A program made the position numbers and the translations under genes. A model generated the notes under the pieces. That model made no database searches. It saw nothing but the letters and a program-made list of their open reading frames with translations, and was not told the origin of the DNA. DNA of 64,000 nucleotides, from positions 3,782,001 to 3,846,000 of the forward strand of contig NZ_CP042436.1 of NCBI RefSeq assembly GCF_007971025.1, in the 5' to 3' direction. The stretch is from Mucilaginibacter ginsenosidivorans (GTDB lineage: Bacteria > Bacteroidota > Bacteroidia > Sphingobacteriales > Sphingobacteriaceae). Shown here in pieces: positions 42,159 to 52,197 of the stretch. Numbering within the stretch: the first letter of the stretch is position 1; each line of letters begins with the position of its first letter.

Positions 42159-43103
42159 TCAATCTTTCTTCCCGCCAAAGACCGAGAAATGTACATAGCG
42201 TTTCGGATGGGCCTTCAAGTCAATAAACAGTTTATTCAAATTTGCTGAAGCGCTATCAAGATGGGCGTAAAGCCGCTGATCGTTGATAAGCATGCTGAGC
42301 GAGCCTTTGCTGTCGCTGATCTTGCTGATCGTCGCCTGGAGGTCAGCAATGGCTTTGTTTGCATTGTCCAGCGTTTGCTTGATGTTGGAATTTGAAAGGT
42401 CGCTGGTAAACTTTTCGGCATTGGTAGCAATATTGTCCAAATGCGACGTGCTTGTTTTAAGGTTAGCAGAAACCGCCTCGGAATTAGCCAGGATGCCATT
42501 GATGTGTCCGCTTTGCGCAGCGACCAGCGCGTCTATCTTCTTGGTCGTTCCTTCTAAGGTTTGCAGGGAGTTGGCGATACTGAGAAAACTACGGTCGATA
42601 TTTTTCTGAAAATCGGGATTCATGATCTTATTGATGGCGGATAAGGACGAATCCATTTTCGATATCAACTGTTCAGCCTTCTTCTGGATAGGCTGAAGAC
42701 TCTCGGCCAGGCTGCCTTCAATATCCGCTTTAAGTGTATCCTTATCCGCAGCGAAGGTTTTGCTGTTACCCATCTCGAAAACGATCGCCTTTGAACCCAG
42801 CAGGTCCGTACTTACCAATTTAGCAAGGGTATTATCTGGCACATTATACTGCGGATCGATCTTGAACTCGACTATGGTACGTCCGTCGGGACGGAGTTTC
42901 ATTTTTGATACGTGCCCGATAGGAAAGCCATTGACCAACACGGGTTTTGAAACCGAAAGTCCTTCAACGCTATTATATACGGCGTAAAATCTATCCGACG
43001 AAGTAAAAACGTCGTCGCCTTTCAGATAACTGTAGCATAATATCAATATTGCCACAGCAAGGGTTGTAAGCACGCCAATTTTGGTTTCGTTCGAGATTTT
43101 CAT
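42159..43103 (-). CDS. MlaD-family MCE protein
   Basis: A 314-residue membrane-anchored lipid-transfer protein. One N-terminal TM segment (about 8-26, IGVLTTLAVAILILCYSYLKG) is followed by an MCE domain (about 38-115, with FYAVYNSVEGLSVSKPVLVNGFPIGHVSKM and the KLVSTDLLGSKAIVF block). The rest is a long coiled-coil tail (about 130-300). It corresponds to the periplasmic MlaD-type shuttle that carries phospholipids between the membranes. No MlaE/F partners are adjacent; the amidase and LptD genes next door put it in an envelope-maintenance cluster. Confidence 0.88.
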   Translation of the reverse strand: MKISNETKIGVLTTLAVAILILCYSYLKGDDVFTSSDRFYAVYNSVEGLSVSKPVLVNGFPIGHVSKMKLRPDGRTIVEFKIDPQYNVPDNTLAKLVSTDLLGSKAIVFEMGNSKTFAADKDTLKADIEGSLAESLQPIQKKAEQLISKMDSSLSAINKIMNPDFQKNIDRSFLSIANSLQTLEGTTKKIDALVAAQSGHINGILANSEAVSANLKTSTSHLDNIATNAEKFTSDLSNSNIKQTLDNANKAIADLQATISKISDSKGSLSMLINDQRLYAHLDSASANLNKLFIDLKAHPKRYVHFSVFGGKKD

Positions 43104-43116
43104 ACGTCGTATATAT

Positions 43117-43210
43117 GGATATGAGATTTGAAATTTGAGAGGGATAATTGAGACCGGTTAAAGATGATCATTTTCTTTTTGTATGGCCCCATATCTCCAA
43201 TCTAACATCC
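43117..43210. repeat. Heptad element G (AGATnTG, degenerate)
   Basis: Four heptamers around AGATTTG (43117-43144) face three CATATCT/CCAATCT-type units (43190-43210). The loop is about 45 bases. It lies between the amidase and the MCE gene and is less regular than elements B and F of the same heptamer family. Confidence 0.6.
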
Positions 43211-43220
43211 CGCGCCTGAT

Positions 43221-44138
43221 TTAGTTTTTAGACACCGCTTCTGCTTCATCCCTGTACTTTTCTACAGCTCTGACTATCGAAGCTACGATTTCGTTTTGAC
43301 CTTTTTCAGAATTCAGGTAGTCTTCTTCTTCGTGATTGTTAATATACCCTGTTTCAACCAGCACAGATGGCATCGCTGTGTGGTCGAGCACGAACACAAC
43401 CTGTTCCCTTACCCCGTCGCTTGGGCGGCCATCAGTTTGTGTAAATTCATCATTTATCAGGTCGGCAAGGCGTATACTTTGCTTGCGGAATTTATTCTTC
43501 ATGCGGTTAAGCATGATAACCGCCATCGGGTCATCAGCTTTTTCTTCTACCGAAGTTTCCACCTTATTATCGTCTCCGATTATTTCGTTTTCGCGCAACG
43601 CTTCGTTTTGCGGACCAATCCTGTTAGTGCTGTAAACCAGCAATAATACACCCTTACCCGAACGATCGGGCACGCTTACCGACCTGTAAATAGGTTTATG
43701 ATGTTTATGGCCAACCACTTCGCGTATCGTCCTGTTGGGTAATGAATTGCAGTGGATCGAGATAAAAAGATCGCCCCGATTCGAATTGGCAATTTCTGCC
43801 CGTTTGCCCCATAGCACATCGTAGTTATTGGTACGTGTCATTACTATTTTAACATCGGGCATGTCTTTTTCAAATTCGGCCTGCAATTTCTTGGCGATAG
43901 ACAACGTTATGTTTCTCTCAAATGAATACGAACCTTGCGCGCCAGGCGAATACCGTCCGCCTTCCGGTGGCCTTTCGCCGTGGCCTGCGTCGACGATGAT
44001 AGTTCTGATCCTGAAGCTGCTGTCGGTAAGCGGAGGGTCTTTTATTATAGGTGACGGATGTTTAAATGAAAGCAAAGTAAAGGAGACAACAAATGTTAGT
44101 AAACTATAAATCAATCTTTTCAATGCCTTATTTTTCAT
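43221..44138 (-). CDS. N-acetylmuramoyl-L-alanine amidase
   Basis: A 305-residue periplasmic amidase (Amidase_3) that cuts peptide stems from peptidoglycan. An N-terminal signal anchor (about 10-25) precedes the catalytic domain: IIVDAGHGERPPEGG (zinc His), the Glu in FERNITLSIAKKL, GDLFISIHCNS (second His) and VLVETGYINNHEE (catalytic Glu near 280). No SPOR or LysM domain. Divergent from lptD and upstream of the MCE gene; together with LptD it forms an envelope cluster. Confidence 0.92.
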   Translation of the reverse strand: MKNKALKRLIYSLLTFVVSFTLLSFKHPSPIIKDPPLTDSSFRIRTIIVDAGHGERPPEGGRYSPGAQGSYSFERNITLSIAKKLQAEFEKDMPDVKIVMTRTNNYDVLWGKRAEIANSNRGDLFISIHCNSLPNRTIREVVGHKHHKPIYRSVSVPDRSGKGVLLLVYSTNRIGPQNEALRENEIIGDDNKVETSVEEKADDPMAVIMLNRMKNKFRKQSIRLADLINDEFTQTDGRPSDGVREQVVFVLDHTAMPSVLVETGYINNHEEEDYLNSEKGQNEIVASIVRAVEKYRDEAEAVSKN

Positions 44139-44272
44139 CTATACGTTTTGTTTTAATAATGGTGAACGGGTCAACAGATTATATTAATCACTATTGTAAC
44201 GAATAATCTGATGGTTTCATTATTTTTGAGCGCTGTTAACAATACCCGCAAAAATACTATTCATAATCGATT

Positions 44273-47008
44273 TTGAAATTCGTTAGCCTGTTTTTTCTGC
44301 CTGTATTCATCTTAATGGCCAACGTTACAGCATCTGCTACCACCCGCAGCGTTTACGGCCACAAGCCTGCTATTGATACCATTATTAAACTGGACACCAT
44401 AAAAGACAAGAAGTTGCTTAAAGGTAGGAAATCTGCCTTAAAAACTTCGGAAAATAATGCTTTACAGGCAAATAATGACACCACGAAGAATAAAAATGGA
44501 CTGAAATCAATGGTTACCGCGCACGCAGAGGACTCGACCAAGTATGACGATGTACACCAGATATTATACCTGTATGGCAAAGCAAGGGTTACCTACGAAG
44601 ATTTTGAGATGGATGCCGACTATATACGGGTTGACGAGAAGAACAAGATCATTTACGCCAGTGGCCTGATAGATCCCTTTACACACCGGTATATAGGGCG
44701 GCCGATATTTAAACAGGGCAAGGATAAACCGGTTATAACCGATTCATTGCGTTTTAACTATGAAACAAAGAAGGGTAAACTATTTAATGCGGCTTCAGAC
44801 CAGGACGGGAACTATATCTCCGGCGGCCAGATACGGAAATTAGGGGGTGAGGATGCTGCTTACGATCACGTGATATTCAGTACCTGTGATCTGCCGTACC
44901 CGGATACTCACTTTGGCATTGTGATCACCAGGGGAATCGGTGAAAAAAACCAGATCATATCAGGCCCCGCATTTTTGGAGGTGGAAGGTGTGCCGCTGCC
45001 ACTTGCCATACCATTTGGTTTTTTCCCCAAGCCGAACACACGGGCATCAGGTATTATCATTCCAACATTCGGCGAAGACCAGAAACTGGGGTTTTACCTG
45101 CGCAACTTTGGTTATTATATAGCCCTGAATGATTACCTCGACCTCACCACGACAGGTACATTTTACTCTAAAGGCTCTTATGCCATCAGCACCTCATCGC
45201 GCTATTATAACCGATATAAATATAGCGGTACCGTGACTTTGAGCTACAGTTCGACCAATTATGGTTTACCGGGCGATCCTTCCAACAAGGACTTCCACAT
45301 CGACTGGTCGCATAGCCAAAACCCGAACGCGCATCCGGGTGTAACGTTTAGCGCGTCGGTTAATGCGGGTACGGCAGGTTTTTTTCAGCATAACCCGGCC
45401 ACCGAAGGTTACAATCTGAATACTCTAACCCAAAACACCTTACGTTCGAGCATCTCATATGGCAGGGTATGGGCCGGGACACCTTTTAACTTAACGGTGA
45501 ACTTATCGCACAGCCAGGACCTAACCCGCAAGACAGTTACGCTGGAACTGCCGACGTTTAACTTCAACATGTCGACCATTAGCCCGTTTGATTCAAAGGA
45601 AAGAGTAGGAGAACAAAAATGGTATCAAAAGATAACCGTCGGGTATAGCCTCCAGGGAACAAATAAGGTAAATAATGTACCTGAGGCTGAATTGTTTAAA
45701 AGCACAACGTTGACTAAAAGGTTGCAAAACGGTTTCGAACACCAGATACCGATCGGCTTCAACCAAACCATCTTAAAATATTTCCAGTTCAGTACAAGCG
45801 TTAACTATACCGAACGCTGGTATTTCCAGCATATTAACGAAAGATATGCCAGGGGCAGTGTGCCCGGCAGAGACTCATTAGTATTTGATACAATAGGCGG
45901 ATTTAAAAGGGCAGGCGAATATAATATCGGCGCCAATATGTCGACAAAGATATATGGCACCATGACATTCAAAAAAGGCAGCTTACAGGCCATAAGGTAT
46001 GTAGCCACCCCATCCATCGGCGTGAGCTTTCATCCCGATTTTGGCGACCCCCGCTACGGTTATTATCAAACGGCTGTAAGCGACGCTACCGTACCTTACC
46101 AGTCAAGTTCGCAACGTTATTCTATTTTTCAGAACTCAGTATATGGAAGCCCTTCTGCCGGGAAATCGGCTGCGCTGACTTTCAGTCTGAACAATAGTAT
46201 CGAAGCCAAAGTACGCCCGAAAAGCACGGATACATCAACCACGGCTAAAAAAATAAAAATATTGGAGGGCTTTACCGTATCAACGTCTTACAACTTCGCG
46301 GCAGACTCGCTGAACCTTTCGCCAATCTCATTTTCCGGCCATACCTCGCTGTTTAAGGACAAGTTGAATATCAATTTCAGCGGGACATTCAATCCTTATA
46401 CAACTTTAGTCAGAGACTCCATTTCAAACGGACAAATATATAAGTACAGGATCCCTATCAATAAATTCACCTGGCAAAACGGAAAATTTCCAACGTTGGT
46501 ACAAGCCAGCTTATCGGCGAGCGCCTCACTTAACCCGGCGTTGTTTCACCCAAATGTGCAACCGGCGGCACCAGGATCAACTTTGCAGACCGCAAACCCC
46601 GACCAGGCGGCGAAGCTGGCATTGCTTAACAGCGACCCAAGCGCTTATGTCGACTTTAATGTCCCATGGAATGCTTCTATCAACTACTCGTTCAGTTACA
46701 GTAATAACTATACCAATACTTATGTATCGAATACCATCATGTTAAGTGGCGACGTAAGCGTGACTAAAAACTGGAAAGTGCAGTATACAACCAACTACGA
46801 CCTGCGAAAAGGCCAGTTGAGCAGTGCAACTTCATTTGGTATTTACCGCAATCTTCATTGCTGGGACCTGTCGTTTCAATGGCTTCCATTCGGTTATTAC
46901 AAGTCCTACAATGTTACTTTAAGGGTAAAAGCACCTATATTACAGGATCTGAAACTAACGAAACGAAGTGATTATACCAGCAATCAATATTACAATCCAT
47001 ACCAATAA
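44273..47008 (+). CDS. lptD: LPS-assembly outer-membrane protein LptD (TTG start)
   Basis: A 911-residue outer-membrane protein. It has a signal peptide (MKFVSLFFLPVFILMANVTASA), an N-terminal OstA-type domain (about 90-200, LYGKARVTYEDFEMDADYIRVDEKNKIIYASG) and a large C-terminal barrel with IPTFGEDQKLGFYLRNFGYYIAL. It is the Bacteroidota version of the LptD barrel that inserts LPS into the outer leaflet. The frame starts with TTG; the first ATG (residue 15) would cut the signal peptide. The kdsA-kdsD genes at the window start serve the same LPS pathway. cinA follows directly after its stop. Confidence 0.85.
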   Translation: MKFVSLFFLPVFILMANVTASATTRSVYGHKPAIDTIIKLDTIKDKKLLKGRKSALKTSENNALQANNDTTKNKNGLKSMVTAHAEDSTKYDDVHQILYLYGKARVTYEDFEMDADYIRVDEKNKIIYASGLIDPFTHRYIGRPIFKQGKDKPVITDSLRFNYETKKGKLFNAASDQDGNYISGGQIRKLGGEDAAYDHVIFSTCDLPYPDTHFGIVITRGIGEKNQIISGPAFLEVEGVPLPLAIPFGFFPKPNTRASGIIIPTFGEDQKLGFYLRNFGYYIALNDYLDLTTTGTFYSKGSYAISTSSRYYNRYKYSGTVTLSYSSTNYGLPGDPSNKDFHIDWSHSQNPNAHPGVTFSASVNAGTAGFFQHNPATEGYNLNTLTQNTLRSSISYGRVWAGTPFNLTVNLSHSQDLTRKTVTLELPTFNFNMSTISPFDSKERVGEQKWYQKITVGYSLQGTNKVNNVPEAELFKSTTLTKRLQNGFEHQIPIGFNQTILKYFQFSTSVNYTERWYFQHINERYARGSVPGRDSLVFDTIGGFKRAGEYNIGANMSTKIYGTMTFKKGSLQAIRYVATPSIGVSFHPDFGDPRYGYYQTAVSDATVPYQSSSQRYSIFQNSVYGSPSAGKSAALTFSLNNSIEAKVRPKSTDTSTTAKKIKILEGFTVSTSYNFAADSLNLSPISFSGHTSLFKDKLNINFSGTFNPYTTLVRDSISNGQIYKYRIPINKFTWQNGKFPTLVQASLSASASLNPALFHPNVQPAAPGSTLQTANPDQAAKLALLNSDPSAYVDFNVPWNASINYSFSYSNNYTNTYVSNTIMLSGDVSVTKNWKVQYTTNYDLRKGQLSSATSFGIYRNLHCWDLSFQWLPFGYYKSYNVTLRVKAPILQDLKLTKRSDYTSNQYYNPYQ

Positions 47009-48261
47009 ATGCAGGCGGAAATAATAACCATAGGCGACGAGATACTGATCGGCCAGATTGTGGACACCAATTCGGCATGGATAGCGCAACAACTTAATGC
47101 AATAGGCATCAGGGTAAAGCAAATATCTTCGGTATCCGATGATAAGTATCACATCCTGGCGGCTTTAAAAGAAGCGCATGAGCGTGCCAATGTTATACTG
47201 ATAACCGGGGCCTCGGCCCGACAAAGGACGATATTACAAAAAAAACCTTAGCTGAATATTTTGGTGTGGGGATGGTAGAGAATAAGCAGGCACTGGCCAA
47301 TGTTGAGGCTATATTCAGGCGGTTGCGCGGTACTTTTACTGAACTGCTCGAAGTGAACCGTCAGCAGGCTATGGTGCCCGAAAACTGTGAAGTTATTTTA
47401 AACCGCAACGGCACTGCACCGGGTATGTGGTTCAATTATGATGATACCATTTATATGTCGATGCCTGGCGTGCCGCACGAGATGATGTATATGATGGAGG
47501 ATTCAGTATTACCTAAACTTAAGGCTACGCTAAAACTGCCGCATATCGTTCATCATACCATATTAACGGCCGGCGAAGGGGAATCCTATTTGGCCGAAAA
47601 GATAAAGGATATTGAAGATTCATTGCCGCCGTACATAAAATTAGCTTATTTGCCCAAACTCGGGCAAGTACGTTTGCGTTTAAGTGCCTACGGTGATAAT
47701 GAAGCCTTCCTGAACGAAAAAGTTAAGGGTTTTGCGGCAAGGATAACCGAGCGTGTTGGAAAAGCGGTAGTAGCGCAGGGAGATATACCGCTCGAAAAAG
47801 CCATTTTAGATTTTATGGCCGAGCGCGAACTGACACTATCAGCGGCGGAAAGCTGCACAGGCGGGTATATCTCGCACCTGATAACACAGCATGCCGGGTC
47901 GTCGAAAGTATTTTTTGGCGGTGCCGTTTCTTATTCTTATGAATTGAAAGAGAGCGTACTGGGCGTAAAAAACGAAACATTATGGCAACATGGCGCGGTG
48001 AGCGAAGAAACGGTTAAAGAGATGGTGGAAGGGGCGTTGCTGAATTTTAAATCAGATTATGCAGTTGCCGTTACCGGTATTGCCGGCCCTGACGGGGGAA
48101 CCCCTGAAAAGCCAGTCGGAACGGTGTGGATAGGCGTGGCAAATAATGCAAAAACGGTCACAAAGAAATTTTCATTTGGAAATAAGCGGCAGCAAAATAT
48201 AGAAAGAACGGCGATAGCGGCATTGAACATGCTGAATATTTTGCTGAAGGAATTAAACTAA
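47009..48261 (+). pseudogene. cinA: CinA-like protein, frameshifted in this sequence
   Basis: The normal protein has a MoCF-like domain and a C-terminal CinA (nicotinamide-nucleotide amidase) domain. Here the first 70 codons (MQAEIITIGDEILIGQIVDTNSAW to VILITG) break off in another frame. The true continuation GLGPTKDDITKKTLAEYFGVGMVEN sits in the +1-shifted frame, and the rest runs intact to 48261, including AESCTGGYISHLITQHAGSS and VAVTGIAGPDGGTPEKPVGTVW. One base is missing in the G-run at 47207-47210 (4 G instead of the 5 expected by the family). It may be a sequencing error or a real inactivation; both flanks are otherwise well conserved. Confidence 0.88.
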
Positions 48262-48297
48262 TTGACTAATTTTGCCCCGTTATAATACCTGAGAACT

Positions 48298-49731
48298 ATG
48301 GCTAAATACCAATTATTACTGCCGAAAATGGGCGAGAGCGTTGCCGAGGCTACCATTATAAAATGGAATAAAGCCGTTGGCGACCGCATTGAGGCCGACG
48401 AAACAGTAATGGAAATTGCTACCGATAAAGTGGACTCCGAAGTACCGTCGCCGGTAACAGGAACGCTGCTTGAACAACTTTGCAACGAGAATGATGTGGT
48501 GCAAGTTGGTGGAGTGATTGCCGTGATAGAAACTGACGAGGTTGAAGAAACAACCGGACTGCCACAGGCTGCTGAAGTGATACAGGATATTGATAAGGCG
48601 GTTGAAACGCCGTCAGAAGAACCTGTTTCACCAGAAGCGGTACCCGGCCTGGAGCAATTAGAAGCTAAAGAAACCGCAGTTGCGACCGGAGAGGAAGAGG
48701 CAAAAGGATCAGGAAGATTTTATTCGCCGCTGGTAAAGAACATTGCTGCGCAGGAAGGTTTAAGTATTGAAGAACTTGACAAAATACCTGGCACTGGCGC
48801 GGAAGGCCGTTTAACAAAAGACGACCTGTTGAGTTATATCCAAAACCCTGCTGCGTACAAAGTCGCAGCTGGTGAGGAACCGGTTGCCGAACAGCCAAAA
48901 GAAAAACCAAAACCGGCAGCTACGATTACAGAACCTGTTGCCGAACAAAAGCCTGCCGCAGCGCCTGCTCAACCACAACCAGTTGCCGAGCCAAAAGCGG
49001 CTCCGGCTATATCGGTTTCGGGCGGCGACGAGATCATCGAGATGGACCGGATGCGCAAGCTCATAGCCGACCACATGGTGATGAGCAAGCAAACTTCGCC
49101 GCACGTAACCTCATTTGTTGAGGCCGATGTGACCAATATCGTGCAATGGCGCGAAAAGGTGAAGGGCGCTTTTGAAAAGAAAGAAGGGGAGAAGATAACC
49201 TACACCCCAATATTTATTGAGGCTGTTGTAAGGGCCATCAAAGATATGCCGATGATCAACATTTCGGTAAATGGTACCCAGATCATCAAAAAGTCGGCTA
49301 TCAATATCGGTATGGCTACGTCGCTGCCAAGCGGTAACCTGATAGTTCCGGTTATTAAGAAAGCAGATGAGCTGAATCTGGTTGGTTTGACCAAATCAGT
49401 AAACGACCTGGCTAATCGCGCCCGCAACAATAAACTGCAGCCCGATGATGTAAAAGACGGAACTTTTACCATCACCAATGTCGGCTCGTTCGGCAATGTG
49501 ATGGGAACGCCTATCATCAACCAACCACAGGTTGCTATTTTAGCCGTAGGCGCCATCAAAAAGAAACCTGCTGTTATAGAAACGCCGCAGGGGGATATGA
49601 TCGCTATCAGGCATATGATGTTCCTTTCGCTGTCCTACGACCATAGGGTGGTGGATGGTGCGCTTGGCGGGTCGTTCCTGCGCCGTATAGCCGATTATCT
49701 GGAAGGCTGGGACATAAACAGAGCGGTGTAG
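48298..49731 (+). CDS. 2-oxoacid dehydrogenase E2 (dihydrolipoamide acyltransferase)
   Basis: A 477-residue E2 component. A lipoyl domain at the N-terminus carries DKVDSEVPSP (lipoyl Lys44), an Ala/Pro/Glu-rich linker follows (two such stretches, about 85-130 and 195-245), then the E3/E1-binding domain (FYSPLVKNIAAQEGLSIEELDKIPGTG) and the catalytic domain with SLSYDHRVVDGALGGSF. E1 and E3 genes are not adjacent. The catalytic sequence resembles branched-chain or pyruvate-type E2; the exact substrate cannot be told apart. Confidence 0.93.
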   Translation: MAKYQLLLPKMGESVAEATIIKWNKAVGDRIEADETVMEIATDKVDSEVPSPVTGTLLEQLCNENDVVQVGGVIAVIETDEVEETTGLPQAAEVIQDIDKAVETPSEEPVSPEAVPGLEQLEAKETAVATGEEEAKGSGRFYSPLVKNIAAQEGLSIEELDKIPGTGAEGRLTKDDLLSYIQNPAAYKVAAGEEPVAEQPKEKPKPAATITEPVAEQKPAAAPAQPQPVAEPKAAPAISVSGGDEIIEMDRMRKLIADHMVMSKQTSPHVTSFVEADVTNIVQWREKVKGAFEKKEGEKITYTPIFIEAVVRAIKDMPMINISVNGTQIIKKSAINIGMATSLPSGNLIVPVIKKADELNLVGLTKSVNDLANRARNNKLQPDDVKDGTFTITNVGSFGNVMGTPIINQPQVAILAVGAIKKKPAVIETPQGDMIAIRHMMFLSLSYDHRVVDGALGGSFLRRIADYLEGWDINRAV

Positions 49732-49767
49732 TTAGTGATCAGTGATTGGTTAATTAGTGATTAGTGC
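49732..49767. repeat. Heptad run H (TTAGTGA), single arm
   Basis: Four to five TTAGTGA-type heptamers start directly after the E2 TAG stop, with one extra base between units three and four. No complementary arm is seen. A GC-rich terminator follows 20 bases on. Confidence 0.7.
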
Positions 49768-49787
49768 TTTCTTCTAAAGACAAACAA

Positions 49788-49813
49788 AAGGCTCCCGTTT
49801 GGGAGCCTTTTTA
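49788..49813. terminator. Terminator between E2 and hom
   Basis: AAAGGCTCCC and GGGAGCCTTT pair perfectly around GTTT and are followed by a T-run. Works for both convergent genes. Confidence 0.92.
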
Positions 49814-49833
49814 GCAACAACTTTGCAAAGCTG

Positions 49834-51066
49834 TTATAGAACCTCAAGCGCCTGCTTTTTCGATTCAGCCAAACTGACCCCTTTCAGCTGATCGGCAAAC
49901 GCTATGAACGCCTTGTCTGATATACGATGTTGATTGTCAATCAGTTTTTGCAGATTGATTTTCCCTATAACAAACTTGTAATTGCCGGAGTAATAACGTT
50001 CGTGGATATATTCAAAGCCTAATTCGTCTACAAGGTCGTCATCCTCATAGCGCAAATAGATATTGATTTCGATATCATTCGTGAACTTCAGGTCCTTTTT
50101 TGCTTTTGCTTTTTTGTATTCGTATTGATAATCATAACGAAGTGCAGCTATATCCGATAAAACTGCAGAACCTGTCGGGTGGCCCCCAGCGCCTTTTCCA
50201 AAGAAGAATTGTTGATCGGCGAAAGCTGCCTGTACAATAACGCCGTTGTATTCATATTCTACATTATACAGGAACTCAGTTTCGTTCACAAATTTAGGCA
50301 ACACGAATAAAGCCACGTGCCGGTCATCCAACTCTTTCGCAACCGGAACCAACTTGATCTTTAAGTTTTTCTCGCGGGCATATTGCAGGTCATACGCCGA
50401 CAAAGATTGTATGCCAAGATTGAATACTTCTTCAGGTTTTACCACTACGCCATATGCATGTGCGGCTGCAATAACCAGTTTATATTTTGCATCAAAACCG
50501 CCAACATCACTTATCGGATCCGTTTCGGCAAACCCAAGGTCTTGTGCCTGTTTTAATGCTGAAGCATAATCAAGCCCCTCGATAAACCCTTTGGAGAGAA
50601 TGTAATTCGATGATCCATTAAAAATACCGCAGATAGAATGCAGCAGCTCGTTATCGTAATATTCCTCCAGGTTACGGATAATCGGAATACTGCCACACAC
50701 AGCACCCTCATACAGCAACGAGGTGCCGTATTGGTGCTGTAAGTTTATCAGTTCATCCAGGTGTGTAGCAATCATTTTCTTACTGGCCGAAACAACGTTT
50801 CTGCCAGTACTCAAGGCCCGCGAAACAATTTCAAAAGCGGCTTCAGTATCGTTTATCAACTCAACAATGGTATTGATCTCCGGGTTGTTAAGCAGTTCTT
50901 CTTTATCAGTGGTAAACAGTTCGGCCGGAAGCGTGCGTTTTTTACTGCCATCTTTGATGCAGATCTTAACGATCTCGATATTCAGATTTTTAGTTTTGAT
51001 GATATCATGAAGGCCCTGGCCCACTACGCCAAAGCCAAATAGTCCAATAGTTAGTTTCTTACTCAT
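49834..51066 (-). CDS. hom: Homoserine dehydrogenase
   Basis: Reduces aspartate semialdehyde to homoserine, the branch point to methionine and threonine. A 410-residue protein: NAD-binding LFGFGVVGQGLHD, the catalytic-domain block GAVCGSIPIIRNLEEYYDNELLHSICGIFNGSSNYIL and ETDPISDVGGFDAKYKLVIAA. A C-terminal part of about 85 residues, after residue 320, is not a canonical ACT domain. It overlaps metX by one base and is the last gene of a metY-metX-hom operon behind the SAM riboswitch. Confidence 0.95.
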   Translation of the reverse strand: MSKKLTIGLFGFGVVGQGLHDIIKTKNLNIEIVKICIKDGSKKRTLPAELFTTDKEELLNNPEINTIVELINDTEAAFEIVSRALSTGRNVVSASKKMIATHLDELINLQHQYGTSLLYEGAVCGSIPIIRNLEEYYDNELLHSICGIFNGSSNYILSKGFIEGLDYASALKQAQDLGFAETDPISDVGGFDAKYKLVIAAAHAYGVVVKPEEVFNLGIQSLSAYDLQYAREKNLKIKLVPVAKELDDRHVALFVLPKFVNETEFLYNVEYEYNGVIVQAAFADQQFFFGKGAGGHPTGSAVLSDIAALRYDYQYEYKKAKAKKDLKFTNDIEINIYLRYEDDDLVDELGFEYIHERYYSGNYKFVIGKINLQKLIDNQHRISDKAFIAFADQLKGVSLAESKKQALEVL

Positions 51067-52130
51067 TATGCGGATTGTTGCAGGTCGATGATCTTACCCT
51101 TTACGTCGGTTTTAAAAAATGATATGATGATGTTAGTTAATATTTCAGTTTCGATCAGGAAGCCATCGTGCCCATAAAATGAGTCGACTTCCGCAAATGC
51201 AGCTTTAGGAATATGCCGGAACAAATATTGCTGCTCTTCAATGGGGAACAGCACATCCGACTTTATACCGATGACCAGTGTTCTTGATTTGATAAGGCTT
51301 AATGCTTTTTCCACGCCATGACGGCCGCGGCCCGCGTTGTGCGAGTCCATTACTTTGGAAAGGTACCAGTAACTATAGGCATTAAAACGCTTAACCAGTT
51401 TATCACCCTGGTAGTTCTGGTACGATGATGCTTTAAAGTCGTCTACCTTTTTATCATTTTCTTCCTGTTGCGTAATGCCGTAAGTTTTATATCCGCGGTA
51501 GGACAGGAGCGCTATGCTTCGTGCAGCTTTCATGCCTTTTGCGCCGCCATCGGGTTTGTTCGCATAAAAGCTTCGGTCGGCGGCTATGGCCATACGCTGC
51601 GATTCGTTAAAGGCGATGCCCCATGGCGAATGACGGGCGTTGGTAGCTATCAGTATTAAGTTTTTAATACGCTCCGGTTCCATTATCGCCCATTCCAGGG
51701 CCTGCTGCCCGCCAAGCGACCCGCCAATAACTATTTTGATATCTTCAATTCCGAGGTGTTCGGCCAGCAGCTGATGTGCTTTCACCATGTCACGCACTGT
51801 TATTTGAGGAAAAGCCAGGTAGTAAGGCAGCCCGGTAGCCGGGTTAAAACTCAAAGGGCTGGTTGTTCCATAAGCCGAGCCAAGGATATTGGCGCATACA
51901 ATGAAGTGTTCGTCAGGGTTAAAATGATCAGCCGGACCGAACAAGCCTTTCCACCAGTCGAAAACATCAGAGTTAGCAGTAAGCGCATGACATACCCAAA
52001 CAACATTATCCTTATTTTTACTCAGTTTACCATAGGTATGAAAACCAATTTCCAGTTCAGCCAATTGCTTTCCCGATTCGAGCTTGATACCCTGTTTGTA
52101 TTTAAAAGTTTGTGTATTCATTTCAGCCAT
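51066..52130 (-). CDS. metX: Homoserine O-acetyltransferase
   Basis: Acetylates homoserine to start methionine synthesis. The 354-residue alpha/beta hydrolase has the nucleophile GGSLGGQQALEW (Ser138), and DVLFPIEEQQYLFRHIP and GHDGFLIE, which carry the acid and His. The start is ATG 52130, with a hairpin almost touching it upstream. It is the middle gene of the SAM-controlled methionine operon. It may be a succinyltransferase in other lineages, but in this family acetyl is expected; the downstream partner metY is an acetylhomoserine enzyme. Confidence 0.95.
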   Translation of the reverse strand: MAEMNTQTFKYKQGIKLESGKQLAELEIGFHTYGKLSKNKDNVVWVCHALTANSDVFDWWKGLFGPADHFNPDEHFIVCANILGSAYGTTSPLSFNPATGLPYYLAFPQITVRDMVKAHQLLAEHLGIEDIKIVIGGSLGGQQALEWAIMEPERIKNLILIATNARHSPWGIAFNESQRMAIAADRSFYANKPDGGAKGMKAARSIALLSYRGYKTYGITQQEENDKKVDDFKASSYQNYQGDKLVKRFNAYSYWYLSKVMDSHNAGRGRHGVEKALSLIKSRTLVIGIKSDVLFPIEEQQYLFRHIPKAAFAEVDSFYGHDGFLIETEILTNIIISFFKTDVKGKIIDLQQSA

Positions 52131-52173
52131 TTGTTACCCGGACCGGCAGTCTCTGAACCGCCGGCCCTGTAAC
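52131..52173 (-). promoter_or_regulatory. Hairpin directly upstream of metX
   Basis: GTTAC-C-CGG-A-CCGGC pairs with GCCGG-C-CC-T-GTAAC around about 12 bases. On the minus strand the 3' side ends a few bases before the metX ATG, so it may hide the ribosome entry site, or act as an internal attenuator after metY. Confidence 0.55.
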
Positions 52174-52197
52174 TTCTATTATCACTTAAAAACTATA

